DNA of 64,000 nucleotides, from the NCBI RefSeq assembly GCF_000317695.1, contig NC_019771.1, positions 5,136,001 through 5,200,000 of the forward strand, written 5' to 3'. The notes under the pieces are model-generated. The model searched no databases. It was not told the DNA's origin and was given only the letters and a program-made list of their open reading frames with translations. Positions within the stretch are counted from its first letter, which is position 1; each line of letters starts with the position of its first letter. Below are positions 51,427 to 61,500 of the stretch, in pieces. This DNA comes from Anabaena cylindrica PCC 7122. Lineage in GTDB: Bacteria; Cyanobacteriota; Cyanobacteriia; Cyanobacteriales; Nostocaceae. The position numbers were made by a program, and so were the translations under genes.

Positions 51427-52101
51427 ATGGTGCAGCAGATGCTCAAGCGGCTAATTCAGTGGCTGAAAAAATTTTTTCAGCCGTTCTTTCGTAACAAACA
51501 AAATTTCATTCCACTCACAAAAGATGTGCAGAAAGAAGTAGCACCACTGCTAAGTGATACGGATTTAGAATTTCTGTTCACAGAACTTTTGGCAGGAGTT
51601 CATCAAGCTAGAGGCCAGGCTTGGGCGCAAAACTGGTTACATAAAATTGAGCATCGCGTCACGACTCAACGATGGCTAGACTGGCTAAAACAGTTTGGCG
51701 AAAAATTATTAACATCTCGTACACCCAATAATGAATTAGCGGCGCGGTTAGTACAGCTAGGTGAGTTAGACATTGGTGAAATTGGCGACCTTGCCTATGA
51801 TATTGGAATGCAGTTGTTGACACGCAATCAAGGTGAACCGATTTGGGAATATGACGGGCCAGATACTATCAGCCCAACTACTTCAGCGTCGTCAATCACC
51901 TATGTAGTATCAACAGAAGCAGATGACGGGAATTTTCTAGATGAAGAATACCAAACTCTAACCTGGGATGAATTGTTTGTGATGTTGCAGGAGGATCAAA
52001 GCCTCCGTCAGCAAATTGCCCAAGATCTGGCAATTGAAACTGATGATCCAGAAATTATTATCCAGACACTTTTGAATCAATCCCAGACATCTGTTGAGTA
52101 G
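51427..52101 (+). CDS. Hypothetical protein, short paralogue of the TPR-CHAT N-terminus
   Basis: The 224-residue protein shares a ~100-residue N-terminal module with the neighbouring TPR-CHAT protein: LLAGVHQARGQAWAQNWL, WLDWLKQFGEKLL and LVQLGELDIGEIGDLAYDIG. The rest is acidic and lacks TPR or CHAT. It may be an interaction partner or a product of tandem duplication. It is followed after 178 bases by the TPR-CHAT gene on the same strand. Confidence 0.75.
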   Translation: MVQQMLKRLIQWLKKFFQPFFRNKQNFIPLTKDVQKEVAPLLSDTDLEFLFTELLAGVHQARGQAWAQNWLHKIEHRVTTQRWLDWLKQFGEKLLTSRTPNNELAARLVQLGELDIGEIGDLAYDIGMQLLTRNQGEPIWEYDGPDTISPTTSASSITYVVSTEADDGNFLDEEYQTLTWDELFVMLQEDQSLRQQIAQDLAIETDDPEIIIQTLLNQSQTSVE

Positions 52102-52279
52102 TACTGAGTATTGAGTATTACGTGCCGAATAGTAGGAGTAATTTTTGTTTACTGATAAAGTTTTGTATAGTTTTTATTGCTATATCAACGCAGTCTAGGT
52201 TAATTGCCAGGTCTGTTAGGTGATTCATGATTTTTTTGACACAACGATGGCTACAATCTAGGAGAAAGAAAATCCAAGA

Positions 52280-55200
52280 ATGTGGCAAATGCTCAGGTGG
52301 CTATTGCAGTGGCTTAACAGTTTTTTGAAGTACCCTTTTCACAGTCGTCGGACTCATGATGCCGACGCTGATAAGGGATATAGGGTGGTAAACTCTCCAC
52401 CAGAATTAACCAATGCGGATCTGGAAGTTTTGTTTAACCAGCTGCTGGAAGGTGTGCATCAAGCACGAGGACAACAATGGGCGCTGAAGTATTTGCAGCG
52501 GATGGAACCTCGGATTACTGTTGAACGCTGGATAGATTGGCTGCTGATATTTGGTGAAAAATTGTTAGCGTCACCAGCGCCAAATAATCAGATAGCAACG
52601 CGGATGGTGCAACTAGGTGAACTAAATGTCGGCAGAGTTGGTGAACTTGCGGCTGAAATTGGTATCCAATTATTGAGACGTGATTTCTTAAATCAAGAAT
52701 ATGTATCAAATTCTGAACCAGTAGAGGTGACAGCCGCAGCAGCAGTAAAGCCATTGCTAGAAGAGACTCCTGGGCAAAAATTGCTGAGAGATTTGGGTGA
52801 AAAGTTATGGGAACATGATCAAGATGAAACTGTCCATACCTCAGCCGCATCCCCAATATTGGAGCAGATATGGGTTAACTCAGAAGAATTGAGTTATGAA
52901 GATGCTCAAGCAGATTTATCTGAGGCTGTGGTTTTTGAATATGTTGGAGAAGAAGCTTCAACAGTTGAGGAATTAGAAGAAGTTGCATCTTCTTCTTTGA
53001 CAGAGAATTGGGATCGATCGCTTGTAAATTTAGAGCCGCAGGTTGCACACACTCTAGATGAGTTGGTGGTGCGGTTGGAGCAAAGTACTAATTTAGTTCA
53101 ACAACTAGCTTCGGAACTAGCAATCCGTGAAAGCCAAGCCATTATTGAACGGCCATCGTTTCAATTGACTGTGACTAATCAGGCTCAAGCATGGTTTTAC
53201 CAAGGTTTGCAGCAAGCTAAATCTGGGGATTTATTGGGAGCATTGGCTTTTTATAACCAAGCTACTAAAATGCAACCAGAAGATCATGAATATTGGTTTA
53301 ACCAAGGGTTGACACTATTTCATTTACAACGGCTCACCGAAGCGATCGCAGCTTATGACCAAGCTCTGAGTCTAAAACCTGATTTCCACAAGGCCTGGTA
53401 CAACAGAGGGGGTATTCTAGGGGAGTTTGGAGACTTTGATAATGCGATCGCTTCTTTTGATCAAGCTATCCAATTTAAACCCGATTACCAAGAAGCTTGG
53501 TCTAGTCGCGGTTTAGCACTGCTGAAGTTAGGACTAATTTGGGAAGCCATTTCTAGTTATGACCAAGCCCTGAAATTACAACCCCATGACCAAGAAACCT
53601 GGTATTACAGAGGGGTAGCCCTAGCGGTGGGTGAACAATACGAAGATGCGATCGCATCCTATGACCGAGCCATAGATATCCAACCCGACTATCACGAAGT
53701 CTGGATTGATCGGGGTGTGGTGTTATTTAGCTTAAAACGTTGGTCAGAAGCCATTGAATCCTGGGATCAAGCCTTGTCAATTCAACCTGACGTTTACCTA
53801 GCTTGCTATAACCGAGGCATAGCCTTAGAGAACCTAGGAAGACGTGAAGAAGCCATCACTTCCTATCAACAAGCCATAACTATTAAGCCTGATTTTCATC
53901 CCGCCTGGTACAACCAAGCCGTAGCCCTATTTTACTTAGATAGATTTCCTGAAGCGATCGCTTGCTATGATAGCGCCTTAGAAATCAAACTAGACTACTG
54001 GGAAGCGTGGCTAGGTCGCGCTGGAGCCGTTGCTAACTTAGTTAATGACAAATTACCCCTGAATATACCCAGTAGCATCGCAGCATCCAACCCAGCCCTC
54101 AATCAGCGCGGCTATGAAGGTAAATTAGCCACATATCAAGAAGGATTAAAATATCTTCGTCCCGATACCCACCCCGAAGGTTGGGGAAGATTGCATCTAG
54201 CAATGGGCAATACACACTACGAACAAGGTAAAAAACAACCCATCCCCCGCTATTTTTGGCAAAAAGCAGTATCTGAATACCAACAAGCACTATTAACTCT
54301 CACAGCAGAAGATTTTTCAGAATTGCATCTAGATGTTTTGCAATCTCTAACCAAAACACTCGTAGGTTTAGGACAAACAGCATCAGCCCAAGAAATACAA
54401 CAACAAGGACTAGATTTATTACAACAATTACTCAATCAAACAACCCGTCCTGAACAAAGTAAAAAACAACTAGCTCTCAAATTTGCAGGACTAAAGCAAT
54501 TGGCCGTTGATTTAGCCGTAAATGTTGGTGATTTAGTAGAAGCTTGGGAAATTGCCGAACAAGGTAAAAATACCTGTTTAAAATTACTGCTTTCTAGTTG
54601 GAGTGAAGAAATTTATTTCCCTAACTATGATGCAATTCAACAACTACTTAATCCAACAACAGCAATAATCTACTGGCATCTCAGCCCAGCAGCTTTACAC
54701 ACATTTATTATAAAAGATCAAGCCCCTTCACCCATTCTTTTATTAACGCCAATACAAGATATAGAAGCCATACCTGAAGCAGTAAAACGCTTAGTTGAAT
54801 TTGAAGCCTGGTTAGAAAATTGGCAAAAAGAATATCCAGCAAATAATCACTATCATTCTCGTAATTGGGAGATAGAGCAGAGGTTATTAAAACTGCAAAA
54901 CATTCTAAATATTTCCACAATTATTCAGGAACTTGAATGTATCACTAACCTGATTTTAATTCCCCATCGTGATTTACATAAATTGCCGCTGCAAGCACTA
55001 TTTCCTCTTCATCAGCCAGATTTGCCAAATTACACCATCAACTATTTACCCAGTATTCAAATAGGGCTTAACCTGAAAACAAATTCATTATCAAATTGGC
55101 AACAACAAAAATTTCTGAGTGTAGAAAATCCCGCAAGCTTAGATAATAAAGACTCTTCGGAGTTTGCATCTGTAATTGTGAGACAGATGTTTGATTATGC

Positions 55201-55810
55201 CCAGCATATCAAAGGTACACAAGTCACCAGAGATAATTTAGAAAATGCTTTAGTGGCAGATTACAACATCTTTCATTTTACTGGCCATGCTATTAACAAT
55301 TTGAGTGAAGTCCGAAAATCTGCTTTGGTATTAGCCAATGAAGACAAACTGACTTTAGAACAAATTAACCAACAGACTTTTACAAATTACAATCTTTTTA
55401 CCCTCACCAATTCTGAAAATGTGATTAATAAAAATCAGAATATCAGCGGTGAGTATGTAGGTTTAGCCACTGGTTTATTAAATGCAGGTGTTCCCTATGT
55501 GGTAAGTACAATTTGGACTGTAGAATCATCGGTAACTAATTTAGTAATTATAGAGTTTTACCGCAGATTACTTACTCATCATTCACCAATTATATCCTTA
55601 GCTGAAGCAACAACTTGGTTGAGAAATATAACAGTTGTAGAACTAATTGCATGGTATGAAGATTTATTACCTAATTTGCATCCAGAAGAATTCCAACTCA
55701 GAAACTATGTAGCCACACAAATTGATAAACATAGCAAATTAGCATCTTATAAACAGCCTTACAATAATCCTTATTACTGGGCAACATTTATCATTACAGG
55801 ATGTAATTGA
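52280..55810 (+). CDS. TPR and CHAT-domain protein with altered catalytic cysteine
   Basis: In 1176 residues there are an N-terminal module shared with the upstream paralogue (about 40-135), an acidic linker, eight or nine TPR units (about 306-590), helical repeats, and a C-terminal CHAT domain (about 860-1176). CHAT domains are caspase-like peptidases; here the catalytic His1003 is present in FHFTGHAINN, but the position of the SACE nucleophile reads FTLTNSENV, with Ser1045 in place of Cys. GLLNAGVPYVVSTIW is the normal ending. It may be a non-proteolytic or serine-based variant. A hypothetical membrane gene follows. Confidence 0.88.
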   Translation: MWQMLRWLLQWLNSFLKYPFHSRRTHDADADKGYRVVNSPPELTNADLEVLFNQLLEGVHQARGQQWALKYLQRMEPRITVERWIDWLLIFGEKLLASPAPNNQIATRMVQLGELNVGRVGELAAEIGIQLLRRDFLNQEYVSNSEPVEVTAAAAVKPLLEETPGQKLLRDLGEKLWEHDQDETVHTSAASPILEQIWVNSEELSYEDAQADLSEAVVFEYVGEEASTVEELEEVASSSLTENWDRSLVNLEPQVAHTLDELVVRLEQSTNLVQQLASELAIRESQAIIERPSFQLTVTNQAQAWFYQGLQQAKSGDLLGALAFYNQATKMQPEDHEYWFNQGLTLFHLQRLTEAIAAYDQALSLKPDFHKAWYNRGGILGEFGDFDNAIASFDQAIQFKPDYQEAWSSRGLALLKLGLIWEAISSYDQALKLQPHDQETWYYRGVALAVGEQYEDAIASYDRAIDIQPDYHEVWIDRGVVLFSLKRWSEAIESWDQALSIQPDVYLACYNRGIALENLGRREEAITSYQQAITIKPDFHPAWYNQAVALFYLDRFPEAIACYDSALEIKLDYWEAWLGRAGAVANLVNDKLPLNIPSSIAASNPALNQRGYEGKLATYQEGLKYLRPDTHPEGWGRLHLAMGNTHYEQGKKQPIPRYFWQKAVSEYQQALLTLTAEDFSELHLDVLQSLTKTLVGLGQTASAQEIQQQGLDLLQQLLNQTTRPEQSKKQLALKFAGLKQLAVDLAVNVGDLVEAWEIAEQGKNTCLKLLLSSWSEEIYFPNYDAIQQLLNPTTAIIYWHLSPAALHTFIIKDQAPSPILLLTPIQDIEAIPEAVKRLVEFEAWLENWQKEYPANNHYHSRNWEIEQRLLKLQNILNISTIIQELECITNLILIPHRDLHKLPLQALFPLHQPDLPNYTINYLPSIQIGLNLKTNSLSNWQQQKFLSVENPASLDNKDSSEFASVIVRQMFDYAQHIKGTQVTRDNLENALVADYNIFHFTGHAINNLSEVRKSALVLANEDKLTLEQINQQTFTNYNLFTLTNSENVINKNQNISGEYVGLATGLLNAGVPYVVSTIWTVESSVTNLVIIEFYRRLLTHHSPIISLAEATTWLRNITVVELIAWYEDLLPNLHPEEFQLRNYVATQIDKHSKLASYKQPYNNPYYWATFIITGCN

Positions 55811-55860
55811 ACAAGGAAAAATTGAGTTTGTAACAAAATAACCCTGATGTCATTAACAAA

Positions 55861-56658
55861 ATGAAAAATGAATTGGTATTGCACAACAACCCTTTTAGTG
55901 GAATATTTTTTTCTGGGTTACTCACTATAGCATTTACAGTTTCTGGACTGGCTATTACTTATTCAGCTTTACCGAGAAATTTTGTATTTTCTTGTAACAG
56001 AATAGCGGCAAATAATCCTAGTTGTAATTTTAAAGAAAACGAATTATGGCTAGGGATAAAACAAGAAACTTTTTTAGAACAAATAAATGCAGCAATTGTG
56101 GCTACCCTATCTGGAGAAAGTAATGACGATCAATATTTTGTCAAATTGAAAACTGACTATGATAATTTTACTCTTATTGGCTATAACTCAGAAGATCAAG
56201 CCCAGAGTATAGCCTCTCAAATTAATAGCTTTATTACCAATAAAACACAAAATAGTTTTCAACTTGAGTTTTCTACACAACTGAAAGTAGGCCCACTATT
56301 GATGGGATTATTATTTTTCAGTCTCGGTATGGGACTTTTGATACTTATAATTGTTATTCCTTATTACAGAAATATAACTTTTGATAAAATTACTAATAAA
56401 ATATTAATTCAGCACAAAGGCTTTCTCAAAAACAAGTTAATTGAACACAAACTTAGTGAAGTGGTGGAGGTAATCAAGGAGGACAAAATTGATAAAAGTG
56501 ATGATACTACAACTTCCTATCTTTTATTAATGTCTGGAGGTGAACGCATATCTTTATCTTCATATTATGGTCAAAATTGGAAAAGTGAATTAGAAATGGT
56601 GGAAAATTTAGCTGCTTTCCTAAATCTTAAAATTACACATCAGCAAATTAAGGTGTAA
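55861..56658 (+). CDS. Hypothetical two-span membrane protein
   Basis: The 265-residue protein has membrane helices at about 14-36 and 146-170, with an extracytoplasmic loop carrying two Cys (residues 45 and 55) and a cytoplasmic C-terminal part (VIKEDKIDKSDDTTTSYLLL). That C-terminal part looks like a PH-like beta domain. It starts 50 bases after the TPR-CHAT gene and is probably its neighbour in the same transcript. Family not recognised. Confidence 0.65.
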   Translation: MKNELVLHNNPFSGIFFSGLLTIAFTVSGLAITYSALPRNFVFSCNRIAANNPSCNFKENELWLGIKQETFLEQINAAIVATLSGESNDDQYFVKLKTDYDNFTLIGYNSEDQAQSIASQINSFITNKTQNSFQLEFSTQLKVGPLLMGLLFFSLGMGLLILIIVIPYYRNITFDKITNKILIQHKGFLKNKLIEHKLSEVVEVIKEDKIDKSDDTTTSYLLLMSGGERISLSSYYGQNWKSELEMVENLAAFLNLKITHQQIKV

Positions 56659-56664
56659 AGATGT

Positions 56665-56773
56665 TATGGCAATTCCCAAGTTCATGAAATACACCCCACC
56701 CGCGCTGTCGCGCACCCTCCCCTTACCAAGGGGAGGGGTAATTTTGTATCTAACTAGAGTGAGAAAGGCTATA
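56665..56773. repeat. Copy 6 of the TATAGC...GCTATA repeat family
   Basis: Starts TATGGCAATTCCCAAG, has centre CCTTACCAAGG, and lacks the GGTTGGGGAGG unit between the centre and GGGTAATTTTGTAT (a 10-base deletion). It lies between the membrane protein and the convergent exported protein gene. Confidence 0.85.
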
Positions 56774-56824
56774 AAGAAAATGGATTTATGGCTATTGAGT
56801 ATTATGTCATTAGGAAACGCTATA

Positions 56825-57415
56825 TTATTGAGCTTTATTTTTTAGTTGATTCCAAGCGGAGATAACAGACTGTAATTTATTTGGCAGTCCATTTTGAGAA
56901 ATATCATTGTACTGAAATGTACCTTTTTGGCTGGTGAGAGTGTAGTTAATATAGTCAGCAGCACCGCTAGGTGCAGGATAATTGAGATTTTTGAATTTAG
57001 TAATGTTATTTTGATTTAGCAATTTTTCAAACTGTTTTACCTGTTGTAAAGAAACACGGCGGACACTACGTTCTGAATCATTAGCATCACCAATCCGTAC
57101 ACGCATCAAAAGCCCATCGTTTAGTAAAATGGTTTGGTAAGTTCTACCAGTTATCCCACCACTAGAAATTTCCCGAAATACCATACCTCTATCTAAAGGT
57201 GGTGGTAACTCATTAGTAGGAATTGGGATAGGTTGTATTTTATTATTTTTGATATATCTTTGCTGGATATTAATGGGATTTGGAACAGCAAATGAACTAT
57301 TCATAAGAGTGATGCCACTGCTTACTGATAACATGGCAGTTAACATTAAAGAACTGGTAATTAGTCTGTGATTGATGTTGGTACTTAGGTTGGAAAAAGT
57401 TTTAAGATTCAGCAT
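56825..57415 (-). CDS. Hypothetical exported protein
   Basis: From the ATG at 57415 the protein has 196 residues with a signal peptide (basic start, LITSSLMLTAMLSVSSGITL, cleavage near SFAVPNP). The mature part is a beta-rich domain with GRTYQTILLNDGLLMRV and SGAADYINYTLTS. An upstream ATG at 57430 or 57529 is possible but gives an unusual leader. Probably periplasmic; function unknown. Confidence 0.7.
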   Translation of the reverse strand: MLNLKTFSNLSTNINHRLITSSLMLTAMLSVSSGITLMNSSFAVPNPINIQQRYIKNNKIQPIPIPTNELPPPLDRGMVFREISSGGITGRTYQTILLNDGLLMRVRIGDANDSERSVRRVSLQQVKQFEKLLNQNNITKFKNLNYPAPSGAADYINYTLTSQKGTFQYNDISQNGLPNKLQSVISAWNQLKNKAQ

Positions 57416-57732
57416 GACAAAATTTCCCATGGGGTGATGTATTAAAAAGTTGGTTATTCTTGTAAAAATACAAATTAATAACCATTTACTACATAATATG
57501 ACGATGCAAATTTGAATAATAAAATACAATCTTCAATGCATCAATATTTGAGTATCTCAAAGAGAGACGCTAATTTAGTAGCGATTGTTGCCGTTTATCT
57601 TGAGAGGATGTTTGCAAAGTGTGAGATTGGTAAAAAATTAAGCCAATCGCCTAACCATAATACGGATCAAGGTAAGGATTCAGAATATTTGATATAGCAG
57701 GGAACAGGGAACAAAAGAGAAAAATATTCTTC

Positions 57733-57754
57733 CTCCTGACTCCTGACTCCTGAC
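57733..57754. repeat. Short CTCCTGA heptamer array
   Basis: Three units on the plus strand, just downstream of the mfd stop. Part of the same heptamer family as 43289 and 62866 on the other strand. Confidence 0.8.
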
Positions 57755-57764
57755 AATAAAATAA

Positions 57765-60700
57765 TCATACTAAAGCTGCTTCAGGAATTGCACCTTGCAT
57801 TTTGCTTAAAGTATCAATCAAAGTCTGCAATTGTTGTTCGGCTTTAAATACACCTAAACCTCTAGCTGTCACCTTACCTGGAGAATAAATAAAACGAGAA
57901 CGCATACTTTCTTTTAAATTCTCTGCTAACAAATTCCAAGCTGGTTCTTCCATGGGAGTTTCTAAAACAATATGCTGTTTATTCTCTGGTTTAATGCGGC
58001 TAAATCCTAAATTTTTGGCGATTTGTTTTAATTCCATGACTCGCAAAAGTTGATTTGCAGAAACAGGTATAGTCCCATATCTATCAGTCCATTCGGCTGC
58101 TATTAATGTTAATTCTTCTTTGGATTTTGCAGTTGCTACGGCACGATATGCGCTCATTTTTTGGTCAATATCGGTGATGTAAGTTGAAGGAATAAAGGCT
58201 GTGAGGTTGAGGTCAATTTGGGTATCATCAACTTTGGGTATTTCTTGCCCTCTAATTTCTCGAATTGCTTCTTCTAACATTTCCATGTACAAGTCAAACC
58301 CAATTGCATCTAATTGGCCAGATTGTTCTGCACCTAGCAAGTTACCTACACCGCGAATTTCCATATCGCGCATGGCTAATTGATATCCAGAACCAAGTTG
58401 GGTAAATTCTTGAATTGCTCTTAATCTTTGTCTGGCGGCATCGGATAATTCCCGCTGTTTGGGGTAAAATAACCATGCGTGAGCTTGGATTCCGGCACGT
58501 CCGACACGTCCGCGCAATTGATATAATTGAGCTAAACCGAAACGGTGAGCATCTTCTATTAAAATGGTGTTGACTCGCGGAATATCTAAACCAGATTCAA
58601 TAATTGTGGTACAAACGAGGATATCCGCGTCATTATTGCCGAAAGTGAGCATGGTTGATTCTAACTCGCTTTCGTCCATTTGACCGTGTGCGATCGCAAA
58701 TCTTCCCCCTGGAATCATCTCCCGCAGGTTTGCTGTTGTCTCTTCAATGCCTTCCACACGGGGAACTACATAAAATACCTGTCCACCCCGATCTAATTCT
58801 TGACGAATTGCACTTCTGACAATTTCGGGTTTTAATGGTGCTAAATGGGTTTGAATTGGTCTTCTCGTTGGGGGTGGTGTTGTAATTAAACTCATTTCCC
58901 GAATTCCAGACAAAGACATATATAAGGTTCTAGGAATGGGAGTTGCAGAAAGAGTTAAAACATCAACTTGAGTTTTGAGACTTTTGATTTTTTCCTTTTG
59001 ATTTACACCAAATCTTTGTTCTTCGTCAATTACCAAAAGTCCTAAATCTCGAAACTGTACTCCTTTACCTAATAGCTGATGTGTCCCTACAACTATATCT
59101 AATTCTCCAGTAGCCAAACGCTTTTGAATATTGCGTTTTTCTTCCGCGCTGCGAAAACGATTAAGTAAACCCACATTCACAGGATAAGGAGCAAAACGTT
59201 CTTTGATGGTGTGATAATGTTGTTGAGTTAGAATTGTTGTTGGGGCTAAAAGTGCAACTTGCTTACCTGCGGTGACAGCTTTAAAAATTGCCCGAATTGC
59301 AACTTCTGTTTTCCCAAATCCGACATCACCACATACTAACCGATCCATCGGTCTTTCGCTTTCCATATCCCGTTTCACATCTTGCACCGCTTTTAGTTGA
59401 TCGGTGGTAGGTTGGTAAGGAAAAGAATCTTCCATTTCTTCCTGCCAAGGCATATCTGCGGGATAGGAAAAACCTTCTTGTTGCGATCGCGCTGCATATA
59501 ACTTTAACAAATCTACCGCTAGTTTTTTAATCGCTTTGCGGACTTTATTTTTCGTATTTTCCCAAGCTTTTCCGGTCATTTTGTGGAGTTGTGGGGCTTT
59601 ATCTCCATTAGTTCTAAACCGAGACAGAGAACCAACTTGGTCAGCAGCAACCCTCAGCAAACCATCTGCATACTGCACCACTAAATAATCACGGGTTTCG
59701 TGGTTAATTGTCAAACTTTCCAACTTGACAAATTTACCAATACCATGACTACGATGAACGACATAATCCCCTGGACGCAATTTGTTGGGGTCAACTTGTT
59801 TAGAAGCAGCTTTGCGACGTTTGCGGATATAGCCAAAATTAGCTAAAGAATGTTGTCCGTAAAATTCGCGGTCGGTGACGATAACGAGACGGAAAGAAGG
59901 TAAAATACAACCTTCTAATTCTGCTAAACCGGAATATTTGAGAGCGATAGGAGTATGATTGATTTGCAGCTTATCGATCGCTTGATAGTCGCGGGGATTA
60001 GGAATAAACTGGGCGGGACAGTCGTGTTCTTGGAGTAAAGAGACAGAACGGGAAGGTTGAGCCGAAAGTACCCAAACAGCAAACTTGCGATCGCGTTCTT
60101 GTCTAATTGTCTCAGCTAACTTGGCAAATTGGTGAGGTGTGACAGGTAAAGGTCTACTCGCTAAATTTAGCCCAGTATTTTCTTCAGCCAATTCCGATAA
60201 ATATAACTTTTTAAATTTCCCAATTTCCACTAAACAGTCATCCAACGACCGATGAATTTTAGGTAATTGGTAACTTTCTCCCCTGCCTCCTACCTCTTCC
60301 CACTGTTCCTGTGCATTCTCCACCCAGCGATCGCTATGAGCATAACATTGTTCTGGCTCATCAATGGCCACCAGCGCATTTTCGGCTAAATAATCCAGCA
60401 GAGAAGCAGGTTTTGCAAAAGCTAAACCCAAAAAACGCCGACTACCTTCTAAGAGTCCTAAGTCCGATCCCTGTAGAGACGTTGCATGCAACGTCTCTAC
60501 ATTTTCTGGGAAATGAGGATGATCCTTAAGTGCATCTAAAATAATTGGTGTAAAACTAGTTGGCGTAAGAGTTATTTCGTTAATCTTATCCAGGGCAGAA
60601 CGCTGAGTAGTGGGGTCAAATTCCCGAATCTGCTCAATTTCATCTCCAAACCATTCTAAGCGCACAGGCAACTCAGAGGACACCGGAAAAATATCGACAA

Positions 60701-61271
60701 TATCCCCACGCCGACTCCATTGCCCTTCCGTTTCCACCAAAGGAACTCGTTCGTATCCCAAAATCGTGATTTTTTCACTAAAAGCATCTAAATCAAATTC
60801 CATCCCTTTTTTTAAAGTGACACAAAAAGATTTAAACGCATCCGGTGGTGGTAAATGTGGCTGTAACGCCCCCACAGTTACAATTATGGCTGTATTTTTT
60901 TGAGGTAACTTCCCCTCTGGGGAAACCCCACCCTTAGCTACCAAATCAGCTAAAACCTGCATTTGTCCCCAACTTAACTCAGTTTCAGGATCAAAGGGTT
61001 CGTAGGGAGAAGCTTCGGAAGTCGGGTAAAAATGGACAGCTTTCCATCCCATTGCTTCCATTTGGGCGTAAACTCGTCCGGCTTCCTCCAAAGTGGCACA
61101 CACCACACATAAATCCTTACCCTCAGAGTTGGCTAAAGCTGAAGCAATCAAAGTCTTGGGTAAACGAGAGATACCATTTAACCGTAACTCCTGTTGTTTA
61201 TTGAGTTTGAGAGTCAGTTCTGCCGTCAGAGGCGATCGCGCCAAAGCACGCACAATAGAAGAAAAAGCCAT
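57765..61271 (-). CDS. mfd: Transcription-repair coupling factor Mfd
   Basis: This 1168-residue DNA translocase removes stalled RNA polymerase and recruits UvrA. It has UvrB-like N-terminal domains, a CarD-like RNAP-interacting domain (LRPGDYVVHRSHGIGKFVKL, about 503-522), helicase motifs GDVGFGKTEVAIRA and DEEQRFG, TATPIPRT-type motif III, QLRGRVGRAG (VI) and a C-terminal TRCF domain. Two repeats lie inside the N-terminal coding part: residues 113-123 (KGGVSPEGKLP) and 257-267 (NVETLHATSLQ). Both keep the frame. Confidence 0.96.
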   Translation of the reverse strand: MAFSSIVRALARSPLTAELTLKLNKQQELRLNGISRLPKTLIASALANSEGKDLCVVCATLEEAGRVYAQMEAMGWKAVHFYPTSEASPYEPFDPETELSWGQMQVLADLVAKGGVSPEGKLPQKNTAIIVTVGALQPHLPPPDAFKSFCVTLKKGMEFDLDAFSEKITILGYERVPLVETEGQWSRRGDIVDIFPVSSELPVRLEWFGDEIEQIREFDPTTQRSALDKINEITLTPTSFTPIILDALKDHPHFPENVETLHATSLQGSDLGLLEGSRRFLGLAFAKPASLLDYLAENALVAIDEPEQCYAHSDRWVENAQEQWEEVGGRGESYQLPKIHRSLDDCLVEIGKFKKLYLSELAEENTGLNLASRPLPVTPHQFAKLAETIRQERDRKFAVWVLSAQPSRSVSLLQEHDCPAQFIPNPRDYQAIDKLQINHTPIALKYSGLAELEGCILPSFRLVIVTDREFYGQHSLANFGYIRKRRKAASKQVDPNKLRPGDYVVHRSHGIGKFVKLESLTINHETRDYLVVQYADGLLRVAADQVGSLSRFRTNGDKAPQLHKMTGKAWENTKNKVRKAIKKLAVDLLKLYAARSQQEGFSYPADMPWQEEMEDSFPYQPTTDQLKAVQDVKRDMESERPMDRLVCGDVGFGKTEVAIRAIFKAVTAGKQVALLAPTTILTQQHYHTIKERFAPYPVNVGLLNRFRSAEEKRNIQKRLATGELDIVVGTHQLLGKGVQFRDLGLLVIDEEQRFGVNQKEKIKSLKTQVDVLTLSATPIPRTLYMSLSGIREMSLITTPPPTRRPIQTHLAPLKPEIVRSAIRQELDRGGQVFYVVPRVEGIEETTANLREMIPGGRFAIAHGQMDESELESTMLTFGNNDADILVCTTIIESGLDIPRVNTILIEDAHRFGLAQLYQLRGRVGRAGIQAHAWLFYPKQRELSDAARQRLRAIQEFTQLGSGYQLAMRDMEIRGVGNLLGAEQSGQLDAIGFDLYMEMLEEAIREIRGQEIPKVDDTQIDLNLTAFIPSTYITDIDQKMSAYRAVATAKSKEELTLIAAEWTDRYGTIPVSANQLLRVMELKQIAKNLGFSRIKPENKQHIVLETPMEEPAWNLLAENLKESMRSRFIYSPGKVTARGLGVFKAEQQLQTLIDTLSKMQGAIPEAALV
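60472..60501. repeat. 30-bp perfect palindrome inside mfd
   Basis: The half TGTAGAGACGTTGCA is followed by its exact inverse. It is translated in frame as part of residues 257-267 of Mfd. A sister lies at 46157-46186 between the cyanophycin genes. Confidence 0.9.
60905..60940. repeat. GGTGGGGTTTCCCC-type repeat inside mfd
   Basis: On the minus strand it reads GGTGGGGTTTCCCCAGAGGG and encodes KGGVSPEGK. The same GGTGGGGTTTCCCCACCC core forms the hairpin after typA (31907-31925). In frame, with a length that does not break mfd. Confidence 0.65.
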
Positions 61272-61500
61272 AGGTTTTATACTTAAATTAGAAGTCGTGG
61301 GGGAGGAGAAAATCTAGAGGCAGTCCCTTTCAACTATTTTAAAAGTGTTCACAGCAATCTTGATGATAAGGCGTAACTACTAATAGACAGAAGAAACATA
61401 ACTACTACTTTTTGTATAGTCTTAGCATTTATAAAATCACCTTAAATACTGGATACTAAGGGTTAAGCTATCTTTTTTCTCTATAGCGGTAATTTTTAAA

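Noticed and set aside
57512..57697. Plus-strand 61-codon frame before the heptamer tract
   Set aside because: It starts with TTG, has no ribosome site or recognised family; a real small gene is not excluded but I cannot support it.
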